From Chloroflexota bacterium (GTDB lineage: Bacteria; Chloroflexota; FW602-bin22; JACPRP01), in NCBI GenBank assembly GCA_016210495.1, contig JACQUC010000254.1, positions 1-51,372 of the forward strand: a stretch of 51,372 nt of DNA, given 5' to 3'. Numbering within the stretch: the stretch's first letter is position 1; the number at the start of each line of letters is the position of its first letter. The position numbers and the translations under genes are program-made. A model generated the notes under the pieces. The model was not told the origin of the DNA. It did not search any database and saw only the letters and a program-made list of their open reading frames with translations. Below are positions 42,866 to 51,149 of this stretch, one piece after another.

Positions 42866-43705
42866 TCATCCGCGCGGACGCCCAAGCGCGCGCTCGCGCG
42901 CCTCGAGCAACGTCGGCCTCTCGATGTCGACGAACTTGCCGACGACGATCTTGCCGTTAAGCTCTATGTCCACGTCCTTGGGATCCGCCCCGTGTTGAAT
43001 GACCGTGCTGTCGTGGTAGTATTTCATTTGATCCAGCCCGGTCCGCTGCTTGTTCATGCTCCCGTAGAGCGTCGGGCAGGGGGCGATGACCTCGACGAAG
43101 CTGAAGCCTTTCTTTGCCAGGGCCTCTCCAATGGCCTTTTCCAGTCGACGCACGTGCAGCGTCGTCCACCTGGCCACGTACACCGCGCCACAGGCAGCCG
43201 CCAGATGCGGCAGGTTGAACGGCTGCTCGCAGTTGCCGGAGGGCGAGGTTGTCGTCCTAGCCCGGGTGGGCGTCGTCGGGGCAAGCTGTCCGCCGGTCAT
43301 ACCGTAGGTGAAATTGTTGACGCAGATGACGGTGACATCCAGATTCCGGCGCGCGGCGTGGATGAAGTGGTTGCCGCCGATGGCGGCCAGGTCGCCGTCG
43401 CCGCTGATGACCACCACCTTGAGCGCCGGGTTGGCCAGCTTCAGACCCGTCGCGAACGGGATGGCGCGGCCGTGCGTGGTGTGGAAGGAGTCCAATTTGA
43501 GGTAACCGGCGACTCGGCCCGTGCAGCCGATGCCCGACACGACCGACACCTTTTCCAGGGGTAGTTGCGACTTCCTGACGGAGCCAATGAAGCAAGAGAC
43601 GACGACGCCAATGCCGCAGCCAGGACACCAGATGTGCGGTATCCTATCTGTTCGCAGCAGAGGGTCCATCGGATGTGTACTGGTCAGCTCGCACACGTCG
43701 ATCAT
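42866..43705 (-). CDS. korB: 2-oxoacid:ferredoxin oxidoreductase, beta (TPP-binding) subunit
   Basis: A 279-aa protein with 'HIWCPGCGIGVV' at the N-terminus, 'SGIGCTGRVAGYL', 'THGRAIPFATGLK' and the thiamine-diphosphate/metal motif 'GDGDLAAIGGNHFIHAARRN' with 'NNFTYGMTGGQ'. ATG at 43705 overlaps the korA stop by 1 nt (TGATG), so the pair is translationally coupled. The beta subunit performs the TPP-dependent oxidative decarboxylation of a 2-oxoacid together with alpha. Whether the substrate is 2-oxoglutarate or a branched or aromatic 2-oxoacid cannot be told from sequence alone. Confidence 0.9.
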   Translation of the reverse strand: MIDVCELTSTHPMDPLLRTDRIPHIWCPGCGIGVVVSCFIGSVRKSQLPLEKVSVVSGIGCTGRVAGYLKLDSFHTTHGRAIPFATGLKLANPALKVVVISGDGDLAAIGGNHFIHAARRNLDVTVICVNNFTYGMTGGQLAPTTPTRARTTTSPSGNCEQPFNLPHLAAACGAVYVARWTTLHVRRLEKAIGEALAKKGFSFVEVIAPCPTLYGSMNKQRTGLDQMKYYHDSTVIQHGADPKDVDIELNGKIVVGKFVDIERPTLLEARERALGRPRG

Positions 43706-44868
43706 CAGTTACCTCGACATCCCGCCCCGCGCCGGATGGCGTCAAGGATATCCTCCGGGCGGTGAAGGTCTCCCCCCATATGCGGCACGAGGATCACCTC
43801 TGCGGCGCCCCTAGCGCATCGCTCCACCTCGAGGGCTATCTGGCCGTTATTCAGCTCCGGCACGACGATCGCGCGCACCTTCTGGGCGATGCGTCGTATG
43901 CGCTCCTCTGGAAAGGGCCAGACGGTGATGAGCCTCAACACGCCGACCTTGATCCCCTCTCGCCGCGCCTGCTCGATGGGCAGCACGGCGATGCGAGCCG
44001 AAATGCCATACGAGCAGACGACAACGTCGGCATCCTCGGTCCCTTCTTCCTCGACCTGGATGATATCATCCCTGTTGAAGCGGATCTTGTCGACGAGGCG
44101 CCTGATGAGCCTGTCCTGTCCTTCGGCCGTCGTAACGGGATAACCTCGTTCGTCGTGTGTCAGGCCAGTGACGTGGATGTGGTACCCGTCGCCGGCGTTG
44201 GCCATAGGCGGCACGAGATCCTCGCCGGCCTGGTAAGGGAGGTACTGATCGGGTGGCACATTTGGCTTCGTTCGCGAAAATATCTCGAGAGAATCGGCCG
44301 GCGGGATCACGACTTTTTCGGTCATGTGGCCCACGACCTCGTCGGTCATAATGAGGACCGGCGTGCGGTACTTCTCGGAGAGGTTGAAGGCACGCACCGT
44401 CAGGTGGAACAACTCCTGCGGCGAGCTCGGGGCCAGCGCGATGATCTCGTAGGTGCCGTGCGTGCCCCAGCGCGCCTGCATCATGTCGCTCTGCGCCACC
44501 AAAGTTGGCAGTCCAGTCGACGGCCCGCCCCGCTGCACGTTGGCCAGGACGCACGGCGTCTCGGTCATGATGCCAAGCCCAAGGTTCTCCATCATCAGCG
44601 TGAAGCCGGGGCCGGAGGTGGCCGTCATCGCCTTCACGCCGGCCCAGGACGCGCCGAGGACGGCGTTCATCGAGGCGAGCTCGTCCTCCATCTGGATGTA
44701 GACGCCATCCACCTCGGGCATGCGCTCGGCCATGCGCTCGGCCATCTCGGTAGCCGGGGTGATGGGATAGCCGGCGAAGAACCGGCATCCCGCGCTGATG
44801 GCCCCTTCGGCGCAGGCGGTATCGCCGTTCATGAAGTATTCGCCGGCGAGGGGACCGCTTCTAGACAC
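43705..44868 (-). CDS. korA: 2-oxoacid:ferredoxin oxidoreductase, alpha subunit
   Basis: A 387-aa alpha subunit with 'GDTACAEGAISAGCRFFAGY' followed by PITPATEMAE (N-terminal substrate domain), 'QMEDELASMNAVLGASWAG', 'TATSGPGFTLMMENLG' and 'QRGGPSTGLPTLVAQSD', the standard KorA/VorA series, plus a C-terminal transketolase-C-like domain ('LRLITVWPFPEERIRR'). GTG at 44868 overlaps the korD stop by 8 nt. The enzyme makes an acyl-CoA, CO2 and reduced ferredoxin, or runs in reverse to fix CO2; the linked Hdr-type genes would use or supply that ferredoxin. Confidence 0.91.
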   Translation of the reverse strand: MSRSGPLAGEYFMNGDTACAEGAISAGCRFFAGYPITPATEMAERMAERMPEVDGVYIQMEDELASMNAVLGASWAGVKAMTATSGPGFTLMMENLGLGIMTETPCVLANVQRGGPSTGLPTLVAQSDMMQARWGTHGTYEIIALAPSSPQELFHLTVRAFNLSEKYRTPVLIMTDEVVGHMTEKVVIPPADSLEIFSRTKPNVPPDQYLPYQAGEDLVPPMANAGDGYHIHVTGLTHDERGYPVTTAEGQDRLIRRLVDKIRFNRDDIIQVEEEGTEDADVVVCSYGISARIAVLPIEQARREGIKVGVLRLITVWPFPEERIRRIAQKVRAIVVPELNNGQIALEVERCARGAAEVILVPHMGGDLHRPEDILDAIRRGAGCRGN

Positions 44869-45142
44869 CGGACGCTACCTTATCTACGTCTGAGACGACC
44901 ACGTGAATGGCGAATTCGGGGCACAGCAGCTCGCACAGGCGACAGGTGGCGCAATCCGCCTCGTTCTTTGCCAGGGGCAAATAGTATCCTTTCGAGTTGA
45001 AGCTCTTGGATAGCTCCAGCACGTTCTTGGGACAGTACTCGACACAGAAGCTGCATCCCTTGCAACGCTCGGCATTGACGTGGATTTCGCCTCTGGGCAG
45101 GCTGATCTTGTCCAGGTCCAGCGGCTTTCGCCAGAATTTCAT
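44861..45142 (-). CDS. korD: 2-oxoacid:ferredoxin oxidoreductase, delta (2x[4Fe-4S]) subunit
   Basis: A 93-aa ferredoxin-like subunit with C-x2-C-x2-C-x3-C-P motifs CKGCSFCVEYCP and CATCRLCELLCP. ATG at 45142 (MKFWRKPLDL) has GGGGAG at about -9; the frame extends to 45256 without support and past the promoter. It is the first gene of the kor-hdr run and overlaps korA. It passes electrons from the TPP site to soluble ferredoxin. Confidence 0.89.
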   Translation of the reverse strand: MKFWRKPLDLDKISLPRGEIHVNAERCKGCSFCVEYCPKNVLELSKSFNSKGYYLPLAKNEADCATCRLCELLCPEFAIHVVVSDVDKVASGV

Positions 45143-45184
45143 CGACCCGCTCCCCAGCCCCCCCGATCTAGTAGTATGCCGCCA

Positions 45185-45213
45185 AGTATAGCAGGAGTGG
45201 GTGGAGCAATCAA
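45185..45213 (-). promoter_or_regulatory. promoter of the kor-hdr operon
   Basis: On the minus strand TTGATT (45213-45208), a 17-nt spacer and TATACT (45190-45185), about 40 nt upstream of the korD start. No operator-like symmetry is seen over it. Confidence 0.6.
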
Positions 45214-45313
45214 GGGGTTTGCGGACGGACACGGTGGACGAACAGACTCGCAACATTTCGTTATGGCAGCAAACCGCTTTGGGTCTTCTGTGTGGCAGAT
45301 CTAGTCGAAAAGG

Positions 45314-45369
45314 TTGACAAACTACTCAACACGTGATATATTTGTGCTGGAGTTGAGTTACAACTCAAC
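45314..45369 (+). promoter_or_regulatory. strong sigma70-like promoter with palindromic operator of the XRE operon
   Basis: TTGACA (45314-45319), a 17-nt spacer and TATATT (45337-45342). Just downstream lies a perfect palindrome GTTGAGTT-AC-AACTCAAC (45352-45369), and an ACTCAAC half-site lies within the spacer (45324-45330). This is the expected layout for autorepression by the XRE protein encoded at 45401. Confidence 0.75.
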
Positions 45370-45400
45370 ACTGGTTTCAATGGGCTGGAGGCTCAAGGCT

Positions 45401-45757
45401 ATGGATGCATCTTTCGGTGCTGCGCTGCGTGAGCGCCGCCGCGCCGCGGGGCTAAGTCAGCGAGATTTGGCTGAACGGACAGGTCTGGATTTTTCGTATA
45501 TCAGTAAGGTTGAAAATGGTAGGGTCCCGCCGCCGGCAGCGGATACGATCGTATCTATGTGTAATGTTCTCGGAGTGCCGGCTGAAGAAATGCTGGCCCT
45601 CACAGGCAAGATTCCGTCGGAGGTGCAGCAGACTATCAGCACAAGCAAAGTCGCACAGGAGTTTTTGCGGCACGTCCAGCAGATGGGATTGACGGATGAT
45701 GAGTGGGGTCGCATAACGAAGTCGCTGAAGAGTCTAAGGAAGACGAAGTCGAAGTGA
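45401..45757 (+). CDS. XRE-family transcriptional regulator
   Basis: A 118-aa protein with an N-terminal helix-turn-helix ('ALRERRRAAGLSQRDLAERT' then 'GLDFSYISKVENGRVPP', about residues 6-45), the classic Xre/Cro-type fold, and a short C-terminal helical tail. ATG at 45401 is preferred because GGAGG lies 11 nt upstream; ATG at 45380 is in frame but overlaps that site. Its TGA overlaps the next gene's ATG by 1 nt. It is likely a repressor of its own four-gene operon through the palindrome at 45352-45369. Confidence 0.88.
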   Translation: MDASFGAALRERRRAAGLSQRDLAERTGLDFSYISKVENGRVPPPAADTIVSMCNVLGVPAEEMLALTGKIPSEVQQTISTSKVAQEFLRHVQQMGLTDDEWGRITKSLKSLRKTKSK

Positions 45758-46727
45758 TGACAGAAAAACGTCGAGTAGTGGCAACTCAGGAAGAGAATCC
45801 GTTTGGGGTGCCTCTACAGGAGCTACTTGCTGGGGTGACATGGTCGTACAGCCGCCGCTCCACCCTTGGACAATGTACTCGACGTTACTACTACGAGTAT
45901 TTCGGAGCTAACAAGCGCGCGGCTAAGCAGGAGCCATTGAAGGAGTCTTTGCACTTCCTCAAAGGATTGCAGAACCGGCACGAACGAACTGGCACGATCG
46001 CCCATCTGGTCATTGCAGCTTTCTTGCGCAAGGCGCAAGCTGGCGAGATGTGGAATGTAGACCGACTGGTGAGTTGGGCTCGTGATATATTCAAGACCGA
46101 CACAGGGTATTCTCGTGCTCATCCCGACGGAGATGTTCCACCAAGCGGCAAGTATCCGCCAGTCCTGCTGCACGAGTATCACTACCATTATCCCGACGCG
46201 AACGATCTCTGTAGAGAGGCTGAAACACGAATGGTCGAGGCCATTCGTAGTTTCGCTAGGGATAGTCGTTTCAGTGAGTTCCGCGAGGCTGGTTCTGCCC
46301 CCAGGGCGCTAGTGGGATCGACGAGGCAGTCGACAGGCTACTACGGACGGGCAAAGTATCAGTTGATTCACGTATCGACATGGTGGAACTGCACAAGGAC
46401 ACCTTGAAGAACCTTCGGGTCTGGGACATACACGGTGATGACAATGTGGATAACCCCCTGGAGGGCAAGCTAGTTGAGCTCAACAAGCATATGGTACTTG
46501 TGTCTAGCACCGGCGCGGCTACGCTTCACCAAGGAACCGCTGAGCCCCTCCTCGTAATGGGAAATGGGAGATGTTCTTCAGTGATGGACGCGGCCATGGC
46601 GATTTTCGATAGCGCCCAGCTCAATTGGTCGAACCCCAGAGTTGCCCAGCGGCTTCCCTTGCCGCTGAAAAGGACAGATGATGCGCTGATAGCCCGTGCC
46701 GCACAAGAGATCAGACGCCTCCGCTAG
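45757..46727 (+). pseudogene. PD-(D/E)XK nuclease-like protein with a 1-nt frameshift
   Basis: The first frame (ATG 45757) gives 'WSYSRRSTLGQCTRRYYYEYFG', the N-terminal signature of RecB/Cas4-like PD-(D/E)XK proteins, and a helical region up to 'EFREAGSAP'. At the C5 run 46298-46302 the frame must move by one base to continue with 'GIDEAVDRLLRTG', 'SRIDMVELHKDTL' and 'LRVWDIHGDD' to TAG at 46725-46727; the second frame keeps the same amino-acid style, so both halves are one gene of about 322 aa. The expected D...(D/E)xK core is not clear (V-W-D-I-H-G), so even a repaired protein may lack nuclease activity. A homopolymer sequencing error is plausible. Confidence 0.6.
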
Positions 46728-46766
46728 ACAGTCTTGGTAGACCAACTTGTGAAGTGAGGTGTAGGA

Positions 46767-47216
46767 ATGAAGAACGATTGGCTAACGGCGTCTAGCTTCG
46801 AACGGACGCACGAGATCGTGTCCGCCATAAATGCACTTTCCATTCACGCTAAACTCGTGTTGGCCGGGATTGACGACTCAGCGAATCAAGAGGATGTGGA
46901 GAAATCCAGGCGGAAGCTCCTGGCGTTCTTGAATCGCTTTGAAACCTTGTTACGGGAGGCCGAACTTGGTCGTGACAAGGCTGTTATCGGTGCAGACCCA
47001 CGCCTAGGTGACCTGGCTCTACGATATATGTCTGAAAAACGACGCCAGCCCAGACGCTCCACCTTGTACGAGATCTCCCTTGCGGAGATGAGCGACCTGG
47101 TGCGTTCAGAACGGAGAGAGGATCTACCTTCGTTGATATCGTGTCTTCGTGGTCTCAGATCGTTGGTCGAGCAGCACTCGCACGCCGACGTGATCGGAAT
47201 CCTAGGTGACATGTAG
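46767..47216 (+). CDS. hypothetical protein
   Basis: A 149-aa, largely alpha-helical, charged protein with no motif I recognise. It has no signal peptide or membrane segment. ATG at 46767 follows 'gaggtgtagga'. It lies 39 nt after the nuclease-like gene and ends 2 nt before the metallopeptidase gene, so tight co-expression is expected. Helical, Arg/Glu-rich regions ('EKSRRKLLAFLNRFETLLRE', 'DLVRSERREDLP') suggest a protein-protein interaction role within this module. Confidence 0.65.
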   Translation: MKNDWLTASSFERTHEIVSAINALSIHAKLVLAGIDDSANQEDVEKSRRKLLAFLNRFETLLREAELGRDKAVIGADPRLGDLALRYMSEKRRQPRRSTLYEISLAEMSDLVRSERREDLPSLISCLRGLRSLVEQHSHADVIGILGDM

Positions 47217-47218
47217 AG

Positions 47219-48355
47219 ATGCGGGGGATACTTGAGTCTCGTAACCACAATCTTCTCAACGATGTCGAAGCTCTGCACCGGTCGTTGGGAGGGGCCTCAG
47301 TTCCGCAGGAGCTTCAACCATACAGACTTCGACTTGTGCAACTGTGCGAAACTCTGACGGCTACCGCTAACCGCAATCTCGCTGTGATAGCTCTGGATCA
47401 AGAGCAGGTTCTGGAGGATGTGCTTAGCAACACCCAGCAGGTCACAAGAGTCATTCGACTGCTAAGCTCACGACTCGCTATTCCGGTGCTGCGTGGACTG
47501 CCCTCTGACCGACTTTGCCTCAGAACTATTGGATGGCTGCATGCCGCACACCCTGAAACCGTGGATTACCCTCCCGCCTTTGGAGATGGACCGGTTGCCA
47601 TCTGGCCCTTCTTGGATTTTGCCCCCATTTACTTTTTCCCGTGCATCGAGCAACGTGGCCTCTTGTATCAGCCCCTCTTCTTTCACGAATTCGGTCATCT
47701 GCTTTATGCCTGCCACAAGGCCGAGATGGATGATCTAGTGGGTGAGCTTCAAACCGGGATTGGCGAGGTGCTCACGCCGGCCTCCCAGTGCAATGATCGG
47801 CATTCTGAGACACAGATTGCCCAACGGCAGGTTATTGTGGACACTTGGTACAGTTGGGCTCAAGAGATATTCTGCGATGCTGTAGGATTTAGCGTGGGCG
47901 GGCCTTGCTTTTTGCATGCCTTTTCTGCCTTTCTCAGCACCATGGATCGTGGTGACTTCTATCGTCATCCTCAGGATCTGAGAATGAGCGACCACCCAGT
48001 TACATGGTTGCGGGTCAGGTTTCTGGTGGAACGAGCCTGCGCAGCAGGTTTCTCAGAGCTGTCAAAGAGGATAGAAACGGAATGGCGTAAAGTTGCCAAG
48101 ATAATGGGGGTTGATGAGGATTATCACGGCTTCTACGACGAGGCGATGGCTCCGACTATCAAGCGGATAGTCGATGATATGCTGATTGAGGCTGCACCGA
48201 GGCGATGCACCGATGTGGAAGCGACGGGTGGCGAGTGGAACTCAGAAGCAGATTCGTTCGTGCGCTTGCTAAACTGGGCGTGGCAAGTTTACGGCGTGAG
48301 CCCTGAGGAATATGCGTCTTGGGAATCCATGCAGTTAGAATTACTGCTGCGATAG
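47219..48355 (+). CDS. putative zinc metallopeptidase (HEFGH...EIFCD)
   Basis: A 378-aa soluble protein. It has the zinc motif H156-E-F-G-H160 after the hydrophobic 'QPLFF', and E216-I-F-C-D220 about 56 residues later, a plausible third ligand and support residue of the gluzincin class. The N-terminal 110 residues are helical and resemble no domain I know. The protein is much longer than ImmA/IrrE peptidases, although it shares their operonic link to an XRE regulator. ATG at 47219 is 2 nt after the preceding stop. A role in cleaving a regulator or toxin-like partner is an inference only. Confidence 0.75.
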   Translation: MRGILESRNHNLLNDVEALHRSLGGASVPQELQPYRLRLVQLCETLTATANRNLAVIALDQEQVLEDVLSNTQQVTRVIRLLSSRLAIPVLRGLPSDRLCLRTIGWLHAAHPETVDYPPAFGDGPVAIWPFLDFAPIYFFPCIEQRGLLYQPLFFHEFGHLLYACHKAEMDDLVGELQTGIGEVLTPASQCNDRHSETQIAQRQVIVDTWYSWAQEIFCDAVGFSVGGPCFLHAFSAFLSTMDRGDFYRHPQDLRMSDHPVTWLRVRFLVERACAAGFSELSKRIETEWRKVAKIMGVDEDYHGFYDEAMAPTIKRIVDDMLIEAAPRRCTDVEATGGEWNSEADSFVRLLNWAWQVYGVSPEEYASWESMQLELLLR

Positions 48356-48740
48356 GGCCGGCCAGTTGCCCGCCTTGAGGGTCAATCCCCTCGCTTTCCA
48401 TCGCTTCATCATCCTCGCACCTCGTCGGGCCGCGATAAGAAACTTTCTTGCCCGATTCTAGTGCGATACTGCTTTGGCCAAGCAGGATCGGCTCGTCGTG
48501 TTGCGAGCGATCGAGAATTCATTGCGATTTTCCCGATACCGCATCCCCTTGCCAATTTCTCATGATGTGGATGATGTGGCTTGGCATAACCGGGTCTTCA
48601 TCCTTAAGGGGAACCAGCCACATACTGGCAGCGGATAAGGGGGCAAGCCACTACCATATGGTCTTGCAGTGGCTTGCCTGAATTGCCGGAACCAAGTCGC
48701 GTGAGTACGGTGGCACGCGGCCTCGGCCTTGGCGGGTTAG
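48356..48740. other. 385-nt stretch without a supported gene
   Basis: This lies between the convergent metallopeptidase and hflC genes. It holds the hairpin at 48642-48678. A 54-codon frame beginning at a TTG near 48472 has no ribosome-binding site or family resemblance. Confidence 0.5.
48642..48678. repeat. 11-bp-arm inverted repeat
   Basis: GGCAAGCCACT (48642-48652) and AGTGGCTTGCC (48668-48678) are perfect arms; the 15-nt loop contains the palindrome ACCATATGGT. It may serve as a bidirectional terminator between convergent genes, but no T-tract follows. Confidence 0.5.
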
Positions 48741-49613
48741 CTACCTATCCGTAGGAGTGCTGCGCGTTAGATATGCAAACAGGTCCGAGTCGGACGGTAG
48801 CACCAGCGTGTCACCCTCTCGCAGAATCTTGCCATATGACTCGAGACGGCGTGAGAAGGCGTAGAACTCTGGGTCCTTCTGCAGCGCCTGGGCGTAGATA
48901 GCGATGGCCTGAGCCTCACCGTTACCTCGCAACTTCTGGGATTCCTCGTATGCCTCGGCGAGGAGCACCGTCCTCTCGCGGTCGGCTGTGGCGCGAATCT
49001 GAGCGGCCTGCTCTTCACCCTCGGCGCGGTACCGGTTGGCCTCTCGCGACCGCTCAGCTTTCATCCTCTCGAACACGCTCTGCTGAACCTCTTTGGGCAG
49101 GTCGGCCCGCTTGATCCGTACGTCGTAGATCTCGATGCCAAAGGATACCGCCTGCTTGGCGGCGTTCTTGGCCACGGATTCCATGATCTGCTCTCGACGC
49201 TCGGCGATGATCACACCAAACGGAAGCGTAGCTAACTCCCGCCGCATCTCCGAAAAGACGATGTCGTCCAGGCGCGCCCGCGCGCCAGGTTCTGTCCGAA
49301 CGGTAACGTAGAACTGAAGAGGATCCACGATCCGCCAGCGAGTCACGTGATCCACCCGCAGCCGCTTCTTGTCCAGGGTTAGATACTCCTGCGCGGCGGC
49401 GTCGCTGGAAAGGAGACGGCGATCCATGTAGCTGGCGTCTTGGACGAACGGCATCTTGATGTAGATGCCCGGCGCGCTGGCAGTGTAACGATACTCACCC
49501 AACTGGGTGACGATAGCCTGGTTGGTCTCGCTGACGATGAATAGACTCTGCGCCGCCAGCACGACGATGGCGATCAACGCCAGCAATAGCACGTTTACCA
49601 TCTTACCCATCAT
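48741..49613 (-). CDS. hflC: HflC-like SPFH/prohibitin-family membrane protein
   Basis: A 290-aa protein with one N-terminal transmembrane helix ('VLLLALIAIVVLAAQSLFIV'), then an SPFH/band-7 domain ('ETNQAIVTQLGEYRYTASAPG', 'RWRIVDPLQFYVTV') and a long helical Ala/Glu/Arg coiled coil ('KAERSREANRYRAEGEEQAA', 'ADRERTVLLAEAYEESQKLR'). In bacteria HflC and HflK form a membrane cage around FtsH that modulates membrane-protein turnover. ATG 49613 overlaps the hflK stop (ATGATG), so the pair is coupled. The length is close to the family norm. Confidence 0.9.
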   Translation of the reverse strand: MMGKMVNVLLLALIAIVVLAAQSLFIVSETNQAIVTQLGEYRYTASAPGIYIKMPFVQDASYMDRRLLSSDAAAQEYLTLDKKRLRVDHVTRWRIVDPLQFYVTVRTEPGARARLDDIVFSEMRRELATLPFGVIIAERREQIMESVAKNAAKQAVSFGIEIYDVRIKRADLPKEVQQSVFERMKAERSREANRYRAEGEEQAAQIRATADRERTVLLAEAYEESQKLRGNGEAQAIAIYAQALQKDPEFYAFSRRLESYGKILREGDTLVLPSDSDLFAYLTRSTPTDR

Positions 49614-50749
49614 CTTCCTCCTGGCTGACTCGTCGGTTGAGGCTGAGCCGGCGCCTGAGGCTTACTGGGCGCCTGCTGTTGGACGGGCGGCTGCTGCTGC
49701 ACGGGCGCCTGCTGCAGAATAGTTCTTTCCGGCTGATCTACCCTCCCCCCGCCTCGGAGAGGCAATAGCGGTAGGATGCTGTTCCGCACACCCTCGTTGA
49801 TGACGACCTTGTCGACCTTGGACAGGACATTCTCCAGGGCCTCGAGGTGTATGCGCTCCCGGGTCACGCCCGGAGCGAGCTGATACTCCTTAAGAATGCT
49901 CAGGAATCGCTCGCTGTCTCCCCGGGCAAGGCGAATTCGCTCCTCGCGGAAGGCTGTGGCGGCCTCGATTATCTTCCGAGCCTCGCCCCGTGCCCGCGGC
50001 AGGATATCCTCGCGGTAGGCCTGGGATTCGTTCACCAGGCGCTCGCGATCCTCTCGTGCCCGGACCACCTCGTGGAAAGCATCACGGACCTGGTCGGGTG
50101 CATCGGCCGCCTGAAGCCGGACGGTCGTGATCTGGATACCCGACCCGTAAGCGTTCAGAAGAATTTCCATAAACAATCGGGTGTTCTCCTGAACATCTGC
50201 CCGACGCTCCGTGATCGCGTCGTCAATTGGCATCTGGCCAACCGCACTGCGGAGCGCCACTTCGGCCGTGGTTGCCAGCACGCTGTCCGGATCCTGGACT
50301 TTGAAGACATAGGCAGCGGCGTCGCTTACCCGGTACTGCACGAGGAGTCCCATCTCCACAATGTTCTCATCCTTGGTAAGCATCAGCGCCTCTTCAAGGA
50401 TGCGTTGCCCGGCTGATCCTTGCGCCTCTCTAGCGGATCGGAAGCCGATCTCCGCGCGTCTGATTCGCTGCACGTCGACCACATCCACTTGCTGAAAAGG
50501 CCACGGCAACCGGTAGTTGATGCCAGGACTTGTCGTGGCGGTATGCTTTCCGAAGGTCCGTACCACCCCCTGCTCGCTGGGCTGAACGACGTACATCCCG
50601 GAAGCAACCCACAACAGCACGACCACGCCCAACACAAGGTAGATACCTATCCTCCCGACCCTCGCCTTCTTCAACGCCTCGGAGATGGCGGCCTCGAATT
50701 CTTCCTCGGGCTTCCTCGGTCGCTGATCTTCTGCACGATTGTAGTCCAA
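49610..50749 (-). CDS. hflK: HflK-like SPFH/prohibitin-family membrane protein
   Basis: A 379-aa protein with a charged cytoplasmic N-terminus, a transmembrane helix at about 33-53 ('IGIYLVLGVVVLLWVASGMYV'), an SPFH domain ('VQPSEQGVVRTFGKHTATTS', 'PGINYRLPWPFQQVDVVDVQ'), a coiled coil ('HEVVRAREDRERLVNESQAY') and a Gln/Pro-rich C-terminal tail (about 335-379) typical of HflK. TTG at 50749 with GGGAGGTGA 6 nt upstream is the start. The gene is the first coding sequence after a c-di-AMP riboswitch and terminator, so its expression is probably tied to c-di-AMP level. Confidence 0.9.
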   Translation of the reverse strand: MDYNRAEDQRPRKPEEEFEAAISEALKKARVGRIGIYLVLGVVVLLWVASGMYVVQPSEQGVVRTFGKHTATTSPGINYRLPWPFQQVDVVDVQRIRRAEIGFRSAREAQGSAGQRILEEALMLTKDENIVEMGLLVQYRVSDAAAYVFKVQDPDSVLATTAEVALRSAVGQMPIDDAITERRADVQENTRLFMEILLNAYGSGIQITTVRLQAADAPDQVRDAFHEVVRAREDRERLVNESQAYREDILPRARGEARKIIEAATAFREERIRLARGDSERFLSILKEYQLAPGVTRERIHLEALENVLSKVDKVVINEGVRNSILPLLPLRGGGRVDQPERTILQQAPVQQQPPVQQQAPSKPQAPAQPQPTSQPGGR

Positions 50750-50940
50750 CTGTCACCTCCCTGTCTTAATCGATTCGTCCCGCACGAACGGTCTGGGAGC
50801 GAGGAGGAGGGAATTGCCACACTCATGGTGGGGGTTGGAAGGATGACCGATACAGATGCCTCCACGAGAGCCATCAACAGTCCGCCAGAAGGATTACCCC
50901 TTCCACGTCACAACCCTCCGCAACGCGCAGTCTCGAAGAT

Positions 50941-50990
50941 AACAAGAAAAGGAGCCCAAGGCCGTGAGCCTCTCGCTCCTCTACTGCGCC
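50941..50990 (-). terminator. intrinsic terminator in the hflK leader
   Basis: On the mRNA an AGGAGC / GCUCCU stem (50990-50985 with 50955-50950) encloses an inner AGGC-ucacg-GCCU stem and is followed directly by UUUUCUUGUU. It lies just after the riboswitch and about 190 nt before hflK, as expected for a transcriptional expression platform. Confidence 0.65.
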
Positions 50991-51002
50991 CATTTCCGAG
51001 GC

Positions 51003-51129
51003 AGCCTCTCTTTCAAATGCCTGCGGGGTTAGCTGACGGGTTCGGGCTGAAAGTCCACCCTGTCCGGGTCGAAGCCGGAACTTCACCCCAAGGAGTTGGT
51101 TCCCCCGTTCCTCTTTCGAAGATTCGGCT
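51003..51129 (-). promoter_or_regulatory. c-di-AMP riboswitch (ydaO/yuaA class)
   Basis: The minus-strand RNA has the class landmarks in order: AGCCGAAUCUU, GGAACGGGGGAACCA, UUGGGGUGAA, ACAGGGUGGACUUUC, the highly conserved CCCGAACCCGUCAGCUAAC, CCCCGCAGGC and GAGAGGCU. AGCC (51129-51126) and GGCU (51006-51003) can close the P1 stem. Such riboswitches usually lower expression when c-di-AMP binds and normally precede potassium-transport or cell-wall genes. Here the next genes are hflK-hflC. Confidence 0.88.
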
Positions 51130-51149
51130 ATTTTGCTATTGTTGCACGC

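Noticed and set aside
48472..48636. Possible 54-aa gene in the metallopeptidase-hflC gap
   Set aside because: TTG start without ribosome-binding site, no motif, and preceded closely by an in-frame stop.
50671..50877. 68-codon minus-strand frame between riboswitch and hflK
   Set aside because: It runs into hflK in another frame, has low-complexity Ser/Pro/Arg content and no ribosome-binding site; not a likely leader peptide or riboswitch target.
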